From an uncultured Colwellia sp. (GTDB lineage: Bacteria; Pseudomonadota; Gammaproteobacteria; Enterobacterales; Alteromonadaceae), in NCBI GenBank assembly GCA_913049915.1, contig CAJWZC010000013.1:1-57145 (forward strand): a stretch of 57,145 nt of DNA, written 5' to 3'. The notes under the pieces were generated by a model. The model was not told the DNA's origin and did not search any database. It saw only the letters and a program-made list of their open reading frames with translations. Of this stretch, positions 16,709 through 26,127 are shown piece by piece (within the stretch, counting starts at the first letter, position 1; each line of letters starts with the position of its first letter). A program made the translations under genes and the position numbers.

Positions 16709-17428
16709 ATGAAGAATTCGTTATTTTATATTGAAAAGATATTATTATTAGGTGGTCTTGCTCTAATACTTGTTTTTTTAGCGGTTAAAATACATGCCAA
16801 ACAGGGACATTATAATTCTGTAGGGCAAGTAGAAGCCCTTATGCAGTCTAATATGCAGCTAGCACAAGCACCTATGAATTCTGATACTCCAATATTTTTA
16901 GTGGGTGCAAATGACAGTATTGAAATACAGACCAGTTCAAATCATAAATCTACTGAAAAGAGTGCATCAGAACAATCTCCGAATATGTCAGACTGGTCGG
17001 TAATAAGAAAAAAAGATTATCATGAAGCTAATGTAAACTCGCCAGTACTAGGGTTACTCGAAATACCACAAATCGATTTAAAAGTAGCAATTTTTGACAA
17101 AGCCTCTGAACCCCATCTAAATAAAGGTGTTGCGCGAGTGTTGCAAAGGGCTAAGCTGTCAGGAGAAGGCAACTTGAGTATCGCTGGTCACAGAGATGGT
17201 TTTTTCAGAAAATTAGGACAAGTTGTCTTAGGTGATATTTTTACCGTTAGAGATTTACAAGGAAATAAGTTTAATTACAAGGTAACTAAAACGTTTATTG
17301 TTGAACCAAAAGATACTTATGTAATGAAAGCAACTGAAAAGCCTTCTATAACTCTTATTACCTGTTATCCATTTTATTTTGTCGGTAGTGCCCCTGAGCG
17401 CTATATAGTGAGAGCAGAAAGAATTTAA
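16709..17428 (+). CDS. Sortase transpeptidase (class D-like, Gram-negative)
   Basis: Sortases are membrane-anchored cysteine transpeptidases that cut LPXTG-like signals and join the protein to an amine acceptor. The 239-aa protein has one N-terminal membrane anchor (about residues 9-27), a polar linker, and a sortase barrel from about residue 110. The catalytic triad is visible: His161 in AGHRDG, Cys219 in LITCYPF and Arg231 in APERYIVRA. The TCYPF...GSAPERYIVRA pattern is typical of class D-like sortases. The only candidate substrate in view is encoded 23 bp downstream and carries LPKTA. Gram-negative cells lack the thick wall used by classic sortases, so the acceptor is unknown; the catalytic domain should face the periplasm. 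Confidence 0.95.
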   Translation: MKNSLFYIEKILLLGGLALILVFLAVKIHAKQGHYNSVGQVEALMQSNMQLAQAPMNSDTPIFLVGANDSIEIQTSSNHKSTEKSASEQSPNMSDWSVIRKKDYHEANVNSPVLGLLEIPQIDLKVAIFDKASEPHLNKGVARVLQRAKLSGEGNLSIAGHRDGFFRKLGQVVLGDIFTVRDLQGNKFNYKVTKTFIVEPKDTYVMKATEKPSITLITCYPFYFVGSAPERYIVRAERI

Positions 17429-17451
17429 GTTTTTAAACCAAGGAGAAAAAC

Positions 17452-17961
17452 ATGAAAGTACTACCAATATTAGCGTTAACGACTGTTTTAGTTGCACCAG
17501 CTGCTTTAGCAGCTGAATGTAGCGATGTAGAGTATCATCAAGATGTTCTTGATAAATACCCAGCTATCGCTAAAGCTTGTCAAGAAGTTACTGAAAAAAA
17601 TGGTACATCTTATGTTAAGGTTACTGCAGACTTTATCAGTTTTCGTCGCCCTGACAAGTTAACTGTAAATGTACATGAAAATGATGGTTCTAAAGAGCGT
17701 CAAACAATAAAAGTTGACCCTAAAATGCGTGTGAATGTTGGGGATACTAAAAGAAAATTCTCAGATTTACCTAGAAACTACACCTTAAACTTTTCAATTC
17801 CAAATGACCGTTTTGAAATGGTTAATCATGACAAGATAAATGAAGTTGCTGTAGTAGAAGAACTTCCAAAAACAGCCTCTGTATGGCCTGCTTTAGGTTT
17901 AGCTGGCTTTACTATGGTATTCTTTTCTCAATTATTAACATGGCGTAGAAAAAAAGTATAA
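17452..17961 (+). CDS. Sortase substrate with LPKTA sorting signal
   Basis: This is a 169-aa exported protein with an excellent ribosome site (AAGGAG). Residues 1-20 form a signal peptide ending in ALA. The mature domain (about 21-135) contains two Cys (23, 43), is beta-rich and charged, and has no family I recognise. The C-terminus is a complete sorting signal: LPKTA at 138-142, a hydrophobic span (about 145-163) and the basic tail RRKK. It is cotranscribed with the sortase and followed by a strong terminator, making a dedicated enzyme-substrate pair. I infer that it is cleaved after Thr141 and attached to an envelope acceptor. The known marine-type Gram-negative sortase target is, to my knowledge, a much larger VIT/VWA protein; this one is different. 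Confidence 0.88.
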   Translation: MKVLPILALTTVLVAPAALAAECSDVEYHQDVLDKYPAIAKACQEVTEKNGTSYVKVTADFISFRRPDKLTVNVHENDGSKERQTIKVDPKMRVNVGDTKRKFSDLPRNYTLNFSIPNDRFEMVNHDKINEVAVVEELPKTASVWPALGLAGFTMVFFSQLLTWRRKKV

Positions 17962-17976
17962 GCTTTTTATCTTCAT

Positions 17977-18004
17977 AAAAAAGCGAGCCTAGGCTCGCTT
18001 TTTT
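17977..18004 (+). terminator. Strong terminator of the sortase operon
   Basis: A perfect 28-bp palindrome has the core GCGAGCCTAGGCTCGC flanked by A6 and T6, starting 15 bp after the substrate gene stop. It would work in both directions. Confidence 0.92.
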
Positions 18005-18261
18005 AGTCATAAGTGTTGTATCTTAATCTACCCGACAGTTTAATTTTTATTGATTTTCAGCATATACAAATCTCTAGATTTTATTATTTTAATACCTAGT
18101 ATGTAATAGAATTATCTGCATATATCTCAAGACTAAACTCAGCAAAAATAATGAGCGTATTTAATAAAAAATAACCATAGCAAAAATTACACTTACTGTA
18201 GTAATAAGTGGTTGTTGCGTTAAAACTAATCGTCTCTGTCCTAGATTTTGTTGGTACTGCT

Positions 18262-18635
18262 TTAAAAACTACTAATAATACTCAATCCAACGATGATTAT
18301 AATAAAATAGATAAATGCTCAAGTATAAAAAAGAAAACCTAAAAAGGCACTGCTAAAAAATGGTGTGCCCGATATAACATGAAGGATTATCTACCGCAAA
18401 GCCACTCAAGCCAGAAATACTACAAAATTGTTGATAACGTATAATATTTAGGTTTTTGTCCATATAGGGTATTTAATAATAACCCTAACATTACACCAGT
18501 AAAACCCAAACGTTGAATTAAACATAGAGGGCAAGGTAATTCATGATCAATAAGTTGAGCATACAAAGCAAACGTCATAACGAGCGAAATAGCTAACAAG
18601 CCTAACGCATTTAATTGTTTAAATAAAAGGGACAT
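18262..18635 (-). pseudogene. DsbB-like disulfide bond formation protein, decayed
   Basis: A frame from the ATG at 18635 encodes 71 aa of a DsbB-family membrane protein including the first redox pair (ELPCPLCLIQRLGF) and two membrane segments, then stops. After a frame change the rest of the four-helix protein is still readable (GTPFFSSAFLGFLFYT, then a TGA stop, then AFIYFIIIIVGLSIISSF) down to 18262. At least one frameshift and one stop break it, so it cannot make the second redox loop. It was once a quinone-linked oxidase for DsbA-like partners. Confidence 0.8.
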
Positions 18636-18783
18636 AAATTCACTTTTTTTGAGTCAAAATCCATTACAAAAGAATAATTGGTGTATCGCTAGCGTAATAA
18701 TTCAACCGGAATATACATAATACTAAATTTATAATCGCAAGAAATAACTTAATAAAAGCATTAAAAGATACTACACAAAGGAT

Positions 18784-18921
18784 TTAGCTAAAAGACTTTT
18801 CAACTGACTCCAAGGTTGAACATATTACACCAACAATTAAAACATAGGTTAAATACCAATCATTAATCCTAGACATTATAATGGCTAATAAAACTAATAC
18901 AGTTAACGGTTCAATACTCTT
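18784..18921 (-). other. Short hydrophobic reading frame, possible gene relic
   Basis: A 45-codon open stretch (KSIEPLTVLVLLAII ... ICSTLESVEKSFS) looks like one or two membrane helices with a soluble end. No convincing start codon or ribosome site is present. It may be the 3' remnant of a membrane enzyme; I do not recognise the family. Confidence 0.25.
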
Positions 18922-18940
18922 TTAAAAATGTTAAAACCAG

Positions 18941-19828
18941 CTACCAACGCGCATTAAAACCGCGGTTGTCTATATGAATAAAACCACCATGACGACTATT
19001 TGGTAAGTACTTCCCCACTCCACCCTGCCTGTTATTATCTTTTAAAAAAGCTAAAAAAAATTGATATAAATAATCGACATCTTTTTTATCTTGCTGACCA
19101 TCTTGGTTGATGTCATCCATACGATAGTCACCATTGTCATCAATATAAAGGTCAAAAGCGTCACCGTATAGATGACGACTATTTTTTCCATTTCCAATCA
19201 TATGATTATAGTAAGGTGTTCTATAACCACTAATAAATGAAAAACGAGAAAACTTAAGGCCACGTGCTAGCAGATATTTATATAATTGATTCAACATTTT
19301 TAGTCCCTGAGTATCAACTAATAGGTATTTAGGGTATTCAGAACGTTGTTTGCACATAATATCTTTGATTTGCACAATATTTGACAAAAAATGGTTTTCG
19401 AGTGATTTGTTGATTTCGATTAAGCCTTGGGGTTGATTGTATTTTACAAAGCCCTTGTAGGGTTCTGGATACGAGTTAAGTTGGTAGCCATTAAATTGTT
19501 TAACCCGGGCCGTATCTATTGGTGTTTTCACAATCAGTTGCAGTTTACCATCACCTAACTTTACATGGCTTGTTGCTATCTCATAAAAACCTGGGGTTTT
19601 GGGTGCTTTTACCATATATAGACTGGGTGCTTTCAACGATAACCAAGACACTTTTTCAGTAAATAAAATATCATTATTAACGCTAACGAGGTGATTTGTT
19701 TCAGGCATAACAATCAAACTATTTATGCCTGATTCAACTATAAACTGCTCAGGATTATTCATTGCTAATGACGTTGAAAAAGGCATCAACAACAGTACAT
19801 AAAGTAACAGTAACAAAAAATTTATCAT
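18941..19828 (-). CDS. Peptidase M15-like (DUF882/YcbK type) murein peptidase
   Basis: This is a predicted periplasmic zinc peptidase that trims peptidoglycan stem peptides, 295 aa. The ATG at 19828 follows GGAGG. Residues 1-22 form a signal peptide. The C-terminal M15 domain has SGYRTPYYN, then SRHLYGDAFDLYID (zinc His and Asp) and GGFIHIDNRG (third ligand). A DxDxD-rich insert, DDNGDYRMDDINQDGQQD, resembles calcium-binding EF-hand or dockerin loops and lies between the zinc motifs. The N-terminal 150 residues are a separate unassigned domain. The gene starts 16 bp after the L,D-transpeptidase gene, matching the ycbB-ycbK order in E. coli, so they probably remodel the wall together. Confidence 0.85.
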   Translation of the reverse strand: MINFLLLLLYVLLLMPFSTSLAMNNPEQFIVESGINSLIVMPETNHLVSVNNDILFTEKVSWLSLKAPSLYMVKAPKTPGFYEIATSHVKLGDGKLQLIVKTPIDTARVKQFNGYQLNSYPEPYKGFVKYNQPQGLIEINKSLENHFLSNIVQIKDIMCKQRSEYPKYLLVDTQGLKMLNQLYKYLLARGLKFSRFSFISGYRTPYYNHMIGNGKNSRHLYGDAFDLYIDDNGDYRMDDINQDGQQDKKDVDYLYQFFLAFLKDNNRQGGVGKYLPNSRHGGFIHIDNRGFNARW

Positions 19829-19844
19829 ATTAAGCCTCCTGACG

Positions 19845-21428
19845 TTACAATGGTTGACGCAATGCCTTTAGTAAAATCTTATCGCGTTCATAAATATCAG
19901 GATAAAAATGAAATCCATCACTATTTTGAGATGCAGTCCAGTACATTAGCAGCACATCTAAAGGCTCAGACAAATTAACACGTGTAGTTTTCTCAGAGTC
20001 AACCGTTGTTTGGAGAGTTTGCGCTGACCAAACTTGGTCATCATTTAATATATGTTCTGCTAATTTAAAGGGGTGTTCTACTCGAACACAGCCATGACTA
20101 AAAGCACGTTGTTCTCGCCCAAATAAGCTCTTCGCAGGAGTATCGTGTAAGTATATTGCATGTTTATTAGGTAACATAAATTTTATTTGACCTAATGCGT
20201 TTGATGCCGAAGGCCGTTGAACAAACCAATAAGGAAAATTTTGACGGCTTAATGATGCCCAATTAATTTGCTGTTCATCAATAGGATTTCGTTTACTGTC
20301 AACCACCATAAAGTTTTTTTCAGTTAGATAGTTAGGGTTTTTCTGAATTTTTGTAATCATACCTCGGGCAATACTGCGTGGAACTGTCCATGTAGGGTTA
20401 ATCATTATATAACTCATTTTCCCCTTAAATACCGGAGTTTTAGTATAGTTCTTGCCAACAACCACATGACTTTTCCACGTTAAATTACCTTCTTGATATA
20501 GGTACAACTCGTAACCAGCAATGTTCACAATCAAAAAACTGTCACTCAAACTATTTTCGATCCAACGAATTCGTTCTAGATTTACTTTGAGTGTATCGAT
20601 TCGTTGAGCCGCTGAAATATTTAATACCTGCAAAGTATCTTTACCAATGACACCATCAGCAGGTAATTGATTGAAATTTTGTAATCGTTTAATTGCTCCA
20701 ACAATATCATCACTGTAAATAGAATCAAGGCTCATAACTTGCTCAATAGGCAACAAGGATAATTGATGTAAACGAGCTCTAAGAGGCTTTAAAGCAGCAT
20801 CTGTTTCACCAGGCTTTAACAATTTATTTTCAAGTGTAATAATGGTTTGCTCTTGTGTTGCAAGTGCTGTGTAAAAAGCTAGCTTTTGCTTCAACAAAGC
20901 GTATTGGGGAAGATTAGGCTTTAAGTTATCTAAGCCTGAAGTAACAGTTTCATTTTTTATATGATTCAATAATAACTCAGCCGATTTTTGTGGTGAGACT
21001 GAATATAATTGGTAGTTCCATGTAGCAGTGATTACATTGGGATTAACACGACCACGTATTAAATGCGTAGCATAAGTCATCACTGCATCTGTAAGTAGTA
21101 CATCAAACTCAAGTGTATTTATGTGTTGGTCAATACTTTGGGCCATAACATTAAGTGTATTAATATGGTAATCTAGGGGTTCTAAACCTTCTTGCCATGC
21201 ACCATTTAAAGCGGTAAGCGCTTGTGATACCGATACTTTATTTTGCCAGATATATTGGTAAGATTTTGCTTGATAAGCAAAAGCTACAAGTTCAGTGCTG
21301 TGTATTTTTTGTTGTCCTATTGTAGGAGAGGGATCCATCAACATCAATGCTAAACTATCAAGCTCTACCGCTTTAATAGTGAATGAACTAATACCAACCA
21401 ACAGAAAAGCAAAAACCAATTTATACAT
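19845..21428 (-). CDS. L,D-transpeptidase (YcbB/LdtD-like)
   Basis: This is a periplasmic transpeptidase forming 3-3 crosslinks in peptidoglycan. I choose ATG 21428, which begins the signal peptide MYKLVFAFLLVG and follows AGGATTAATT; an upstream in-frame ATG at 21497 adds an unlikely extension. The 527-aa protein has an N-terminal scaffold domain, a peptidoglycan-binding repeat (LQNFNQLPADGVIGKDT) and a YkuD catalytic domain (residues about 300-470) with HDTPAKSLFGREQRAFSHG followed by the active-site motif GCVRVEHP containing the nucleophilic Cys. It is slightly shorter than E. coli YcbB. It is first in a two-gene operon with the M15-like peptidase. Confidence 0.93.
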   Translation of the reverse strand: MYKLVFAFLLVGISSFTIKAVELDSLALMLMDPSPTIGQQKIHSTELVAFAYQAKSYQYIWQNKVSVSQALTALNGAWQEGLEPLDYHINTLNVMAQSIDQHINTLEFDVLLTDAVMTYATHLIRGRVNPNVITATWNYQLYSVSPQKSAELLLNHIKNETVTSGLDNLKPNLPQYALLKQKLAFYTALATQEQTIITLENKLLKPGETDAALKPLRARLHQLSLLPIEQVMSLDSIYSDDIVGAIKRLQNFNQLPADGVIGKDTLQVLNISAAQRIDTLKVNLERIRWIENSLSDSFLIVNIAGYELYLYQEGNLTWKSHVVVGKNYTKTPVFKGKMSYIMINPTWTVPRSIARGMITKIQKNPNYLTEKNFMVVDSKRNPIDEQQINWASLSRQNFPYWFVQRPSASNALGQIKFMLPNKHAIYLHDTPAKSLFGREQRAFSHGCVRVEHPFKLAEHILNDDQVWSAQTLQTTVDSEKTTRVNLSEPLDVLLMYWTASQNSDGFHFYPDIYERDKILLKALRQPL

Positions 21429-21802
21429 AATTAATCCTATAAATTTAATACAAAAAACTTTATGTTTAATAATTAATCTAACAGATTTTATTAGCAAGTT
21501 TTTTTTGTTAATTTGCGATAATAATTATCAATATGATTTTTAGTAAGGAATTTCTCATGTATTCATGCAGCTACGAGCGATGAATCATACTAAAAGCTTG
21601 GTGAACAGCTGATATTTATAACGTTAAGGATATCATATGCTTTTTAAATGTACTTATGGCTTTGATATACTTAGGCCACCCAAATAATAAATATTAGGGG
21701 TCAGTTAATGAGTAGAAAAGTAATGGTTCCTCATTAGTAATCTATGCGCGAAGATGGTATGTCTTTTGCCCAAGAATAACATCCTGCTTATATAGCCCTT
21801 AA
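21429..21802. other. Intergenic, no intact gene
   Basis: This stretch holds the promoter side of the L,D-transpeptidase gene, then DNA in which short frames are quickly interrupted. An ATGAGTAGAAAAGTAATG start-like sequence near 21708 runs only a few codons. It probably belongs to the decayed sensor gene that follows. Confidence 0.4.
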
Positions 21803-22153
21803 CTTTTAGCCCTTAACTTTAAAAAAACTATTAAAAATATCATTATGGTACTCACTGATAGCTTTGGTGAAACTCGCTGGATAATTATCAATTCTAACCT
21901 CGTTGAAACCGACGATGGTATTAACCCAATCATCACATTTACCGATATTATCGAAAATAGAAAATTAGAGAAATAAACGTGTTTTATTATCAATAGCATG
22001 CAGGTAAATACTTGGAAGTATGATATTAAAAACGATATTTAAAATTGGGAAGATATAAAGTACACATTATTTAAAGCCAATAAAAATTACTTTTTTGGTG
22101 CTAGTCAATCGTGGGAAAGTAGGCTACATCGTAACTCTAAAAGTAAAGCATAG
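21803..22153 (+). pseudogene. Relic of a PAS-domain sensor protein
   Basis: One continuous frame with two internal TAA stops (21974 and about 22040) spells the end of one PAS domain (RWIIINSNLVETDDG ... ITFTDIIENRKLEK, compare the common ITDITERK-LE ending) and the start of the next (NTWKYDIKND, NWEDIKYTLFKA, SQSWESRLH, compare W-D-I ... W ... LF ... W ... HPDD). Both ends are missing. The parent was probably a multi-PAS histidine kinase or diguanylate cyclase. Confidence 0.6.
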
Positions 22154-22575
22154 AAAAATATAAGGAACATGCAATAATTTTAATATGAGAAGATACATTA
22201 CCTAAATATCTTTGCTAAATACAGGCAATAGTGAATAGTAAGTTTTTTATGAGTTAATTAAATTAATCTAATTTTTTATGCCACGAATCAATAAATTTTA
22301 CCGACACGAATAGTAATAGTACGTTATTTAAAGGATTTATAATCTATTTAGTGGTTTCAGTAAAATATTGATACTTGCTGTCGATGATCGCTAATCAATT
22401 TCTTTCTGGTGAGGCCAGCAAAAGTATTAAGCTCTGCTAACGAGCCGACGACTTGATGATATTTTTACTAAAGTGCTTGGTAAGTTCAAGCCAATCGTCA
22501 CTATTGATGGCTAAATAGGTTAACAACGGGTAGATTTTTTATTAATATTCCTACGTTTATTAGCTCTGATAATTT
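22154..22575. other. AT-rich intergenic, nothing recognised
   Basis: About 420 bp between the PAS relic and the second RAYT relic. Frames are short and the composition is AT-rich. No feature is supported. Confidence 0.4.
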
Positions 22576-22990
22576 TTATTTTGCTTCTACAAGGGTTGAA
22601 TAATCAAGTAGGGAGAAAGCTATACCTTTAGGTAAGTTTTGATGTTTATTACCAATAAAATCCAGTAAAGGTTTAGGGATAAATGGCAATTGGGTTTTAT
22701 TATCAATAATACTCGCTTTATCATAAATACGTTCAAAAATAGAGCTATATTGTCCGGTCTGCAATGTATTAGCTATTATAGGATTTAAGTCTAGGTAGGC
22801 CATGCAGGTAAGTACTACTTTTTCATCAAGCTAAATCGCCCTTCCTAGAATCTGCCTTTGCAGTTATATTTAGCGTTTATCTAACGGCAATATGCTCATT
22901 TAAGTTACGCATCAGCCAAGATAAATCACTTAAGCGACTTCGCCATTGATTGATAATCTATTGCGTTTTACCAACTTTGCCTTGGCAACT
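22576..22990 (-). pseudogene. Decayed RAYT transposase, copy 2 (C-terminal half)
   Basis: On the minus strand, WRSRLSDLSWLMRNLNEHIA (about 22950-22885) and, after frame breaks, MAYLDLNPI (22803) match the RAYT blocks WLMRSLNEPIARQTN and CMAYVDLNPVRAG. The remaining tail ends at the stop at 22576 (VEAK). The Y1 nuclease half is gone. It is the second of three copies on the same strand. Confidence 0.75.
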
Positions 22991-23193
22991 CTGATGCTGA
23001 TAATGATATAGACGTATACATAAGCTCTGGAAAATTGATGTGTCAGAATAATACGCTACCTATTTCAGTGACTAAAAGTTATTTACTCGCTACTTACATA
23101 GTAGTGAAAAGTGAAAGCTGTGCTTACCTAACTAAAGTTGTCTTTCCCGAGCTTTGTGACGGCGCAACAGGAGTATCACATATTTTACAATAA
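22957..23193 (+). other. Open frame without start, possible gene remnant
   Basis: 77 codons are open (AFYQLCLGNSDADNDIDVYI ... VVFPELCDGATGVSHILQ), with no ATG at the 5' end and no ribosome site. It has a protein-like composition and four Cys, but I recognise no family. It partly overlaps the RAYT relic on the other strand. Confidence 0.25.
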
Positions 23194-23645
23194 ATTCGTC
23201 TGATACGATGCTTGCTGAGAATATCGGTTTTACCCTAGCAGACACTAAGATTATTGAAGATCACTATGAAAAAATCTCCTGTAATAATTAACGATATAGG
23301 AAACTAACCCGTATAAATTGATTTATACAGACAAGGATTATATGAAACACTTTTACAGTCATGCGCCTTGAGTTGCATGATTAGTCTACTTTAATTCACG
23401 CTTTAGTTAATACTTTAATGAACGCTTTAAGTCACACATAAAAGTTCTCATAGCATACTAAAAGTGTTGCGCTAACCCTTGATATACTATTTCCATAAAA
23501 AGTAAAGTGACTGTTTACATTAGCCTTTATTAAGTTATTATTTAGCTACTTAATCACGATATTTACCTTTGTCGTAAAAGTTTTTAAGGTATTGATGATC
23601 TAAGCCAATAACAAGTCAGCTAAGTAAATACCAAGGGAGTAGATA
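23194..23645. other. Intergenic before amidohydrolase
   Basis: 452 bp without a recognisable gene. A small palindrome, GTATAAA-ttga-TTTATAC, lies at 23311-23328. The region should hold the promoter of the amidohydrolase that starts at 23646. Confidence 0.4.
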
Positions 23646-25430
23646 ATGTTCCAATTTAAACGAAATAGTACCCGTATTATTTATATTTTATGTGGTTTTT
23701 TATTATCAGCGTGTAGTGATAATAATAAAATTCAAGTAAAAAACACCATTAACATAATAAAAACTGATCAAGTATCCGCCAGTTTAAGTACGCTTTATCA
23801 TAACGGTTCAATCTTAACGATGGCCGGAAAATCGCCAAACGTTGTTGAGGCGCTGGTTGAAAAATCAGGTAAAATCGTTTTTGTTGGCTCACTTAAACAA
23901 GCTAAAAAAATAGCAGGTAACACGGCAGAATCATTTGATTTAAAGGGCTCAACCTTAATGCCAGGGCTTATTGAACCGCATCTCCATCCCTCACTTGCTG
24001 CGGTTATGTTACAAAATGAAATTATTGCTCCTTATGATTGGAAATTGCCTTCAGGCATAAAGCAAGGTGTATCTGGCGAAACAGAATACCGTGACCGTAT
24101 AACACGCTCAATTAAAGACAACGCTAAATCGGGTGAAATGTACTTTATCTGGGGTTTTCATCAACTCTGGCACGGAGATATTTCTCGTGAACTCCTGAAC
24201 CAAATTGCGGGTGACCAACCTGTTGGCATTATTCATCGTTCTTTCCATGAAATATATCTAAATGATGCTGCCATTAATTTACTGGGTATTAAAGAAGAAG
24301 ATTTTAGTGATAACCCACAAGTAGAGTGGCAAAAAGGTCATTTTTATGAAGGTGGCTGGTTAGCACTAGTACCTATCATGGCACCTGTATTACTTGAACC
24401 AACCAAGTATCGTAAAGGCTTAGCTACAATGTCAGCGATATTAAAGCAAAATGGTATTACCACCATTGCTGAGCCGGGCTTTCCAAGTTCTGATTTCGAT
24501 ACTGAATTAACGCTGTTAAAATCAGAAATGGCTAGTAACCCTCCTTATGATGTTTACCTAATCCCCAGTGGTACGCAATTATACGGTATGAAGGGCGGAA
24601 ACCAACAAGCCATGAATTTTATGGAAACGTTAGCGAAAGGCTCTAAATACAATACCAACAACATTCACTTTCTGCCAAAACAAGTAAAACTTTTTGCTGA
24701 TGGCGCTATCTATTCTCAACTGATGAAAATGAAAGACGGCTATGCTGACGGTCATGGTGGTGAGTGGATGACGCCGCTAAAGTTATTTAGTGAGCAGATA
24801 AACATTTATTGGAATAATGGCTATAAAATTCATGTGCACGCTAATGGCGATTTAGGTCAACAAATGGTTATAGACAATGTTGAGAAACTGCAAGCTAGAA
24901 ACCCCAGAACGGATCATCGCTTTACCCTGCACCACATGGGTTATTTTACTGATGATATGACCAAACAAATGTCAATACTGGGAATGGAAGCATCGGTAAA
25001 CCCTTATTATCTATGGGCGTTAGCAGATAAATACGCTGAACACGGTTTAGGAAAAGAGCGTGCTGAAAACCTGGTTGCGATGAAATTACTTGTTAATAAC
25101 CATATTCCCTTTTCTTTTCATTCGGATTTTTCAATGGCGCCTGCTGAGCCTCTAACATTAGCATGGGCTGCCGTTAACCGTTCTACCTCACAAGGAAAAC
25201 GAGTATCACAAAATCAACGTATTGACGTCTATAATGCGATGAGGGCTATCACTATTGATGCTGCTAGGAGCCTGAACCTAGAAACCCGTATTGGTTCTTT
25301 AGAAGCAGGAAAAGTTGCAAACTTTACGCTTTTAGCCAGTAATCCGTTGACAATAGATCCAATGTTATTAAAAGATATTTCTATTAAAGGTATTGTTTAT
25401 AAGGGTAAATTAAGTCTTAACGACGATTAA
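23646..25430 (+). CDS. YtcJ-like amidohydrolase lipoprotein, second copy
   Basis: This is a predicted metal-dependent hydrolase of the YtcJ/Amidohydro_3 group with unknown substrate, 594 aa. The ATG follows GGGAG. The lipoprotein signal has lipobox LLSAC at about residue 22. Motifs in order: MPGLIEPHLHPS (HxH metal site), VKLFADGAIYSQLM, HVHANGDLGQQM, FTLHHMGYF, FSFHSDFSMAPAEPL (the Asp) and GSLEAGKVANFTLL near the end. It is diverged from the copy at 4294, so not a recent duplicate. No operon partner: the next gene downstream is a pseudogene. Confidence 0.9.
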   Translation: MFQFKRNSTRIIYILCGFLLSACSDNNKIQVKNTINIIKTDQVSASLSTLYHNGSILTMAGKSPNVVEALVEKSGKIVFVGSLKQAKKIAGNTAESFDLKGSTLMPGLIEPHLHPSLAAVMLQNEIIAPYDWKLPSGIKQGVSGETEYRDRITRSIKDNAKSGEMYFIWGFHQLWHGDISRELLNQIAGDQPVGIIHRSFHEIYLNDAAINLLGIKEEDFSDNPQVEWQKGHFYEGGWLALVPIMAPVLLEPTKYRKGLATMSAILKQNGITTIAEPGFPSSDFDTELTLLKSEMASNPPYDVYLIPSGTQLYGMKGGNQQAMNFMETLAKGSKYNTNNIHFLPKQVKLFADGAIYSQLMKMKDGYADGHGGEWMTPLKLFSEQINIYWNNGYKIHVHANGDLGQQMVIDNVEKLQARNPRTDHRFTLHHMGYFTDDMTKQMSILGMEASVNPYYLWALADKYAEHGLGKERAENLVAMKLLVNNHIPFSFHSDFSMAPAEPLTLAWAAVNRSTSQGKRVSQNQRIDVYNAMRAITIDAARSLNLETRIGSLEAGKVANFTLLASNPLTIDPMLLKDISIKGIVYKGKLSLNDD

Positions 25431-25616
25431 AAAGGGTAATGAATGACGGCGAGTTTAAATACAGCTTATTTGCTATTGCTGTCATAACACCTCTATTTTT
25501 GATTACTCATTAAAAGAGTGTTGTAACAAGGAATATATTTTTAAACACTCTTTTAATTTACGCCTTTATTATAATTAATTGCTAAAGCTTAACAATCAAA
25601 CATTCGGGAGTGCATT

Positions 25617-26127
25617 ATTAAATATTTATGGCCTGTAATTTACTTGATAATACTTGTGTGGTCGGTTATCAATCCAAAAGATCACTTTACTTAGTTTCTT
25701 AAAGCCTTCCCTGCCATCCTTGGTACAATATTATTATTTACTTACAACTCATTTAAACTGACGCTAATATTATATTTTACTGATGATAGGCGCGCACTAT
25801 ACCTATGCTGAAGTACCATATTTTGATGGGCTTTTTGGCTCCAAAAGAAATAATTATGACAAGGTTGGTCATTTTTTTCAGGGCTTTGTACCAGCGTTGT
25901 TAACAAGAGAGATATTAATCCGTAAAGTAATTGTTAATGGTAAGGTATGCCTTAACGTTATTATTGTCTCGATTTGTCTAGCATTTAGTGCTTTTTATGA
26001 GCTGATTGAATGGTGGGTTGCGCTTGCTACTAGAGAAGATGCAGAAGCTTTCTTGGGGACTCAAGATTATATATGGGATACCCAATTGGGCATGGGCTTA
26101 GCGTTATTATTTCACTACTGGTATTAG
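25617..26127 (+). pseudogene. DUF2238 (YjdF-like) membrane protein, broken
   Basis: The frame from 25617 reads KYLWPVIYLIILVWSVINPK, then a TAG stop at 25692, then FLKAFPAILGTILLFTYNSF. After a frame change, the open frame from 25783 continues with MIGAHYTYAEVPYFDG, YDKVGHFFQGFVPALLTREI, FYELIEWWVA and GTQDYIWDTQLGMG, which are hallmark DUF2238 motifs. The stop plus frameshift inactivate it. The 114-aa C-terminal part could in principle still be translated but lacks the first helices. Confidence 0.82.
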
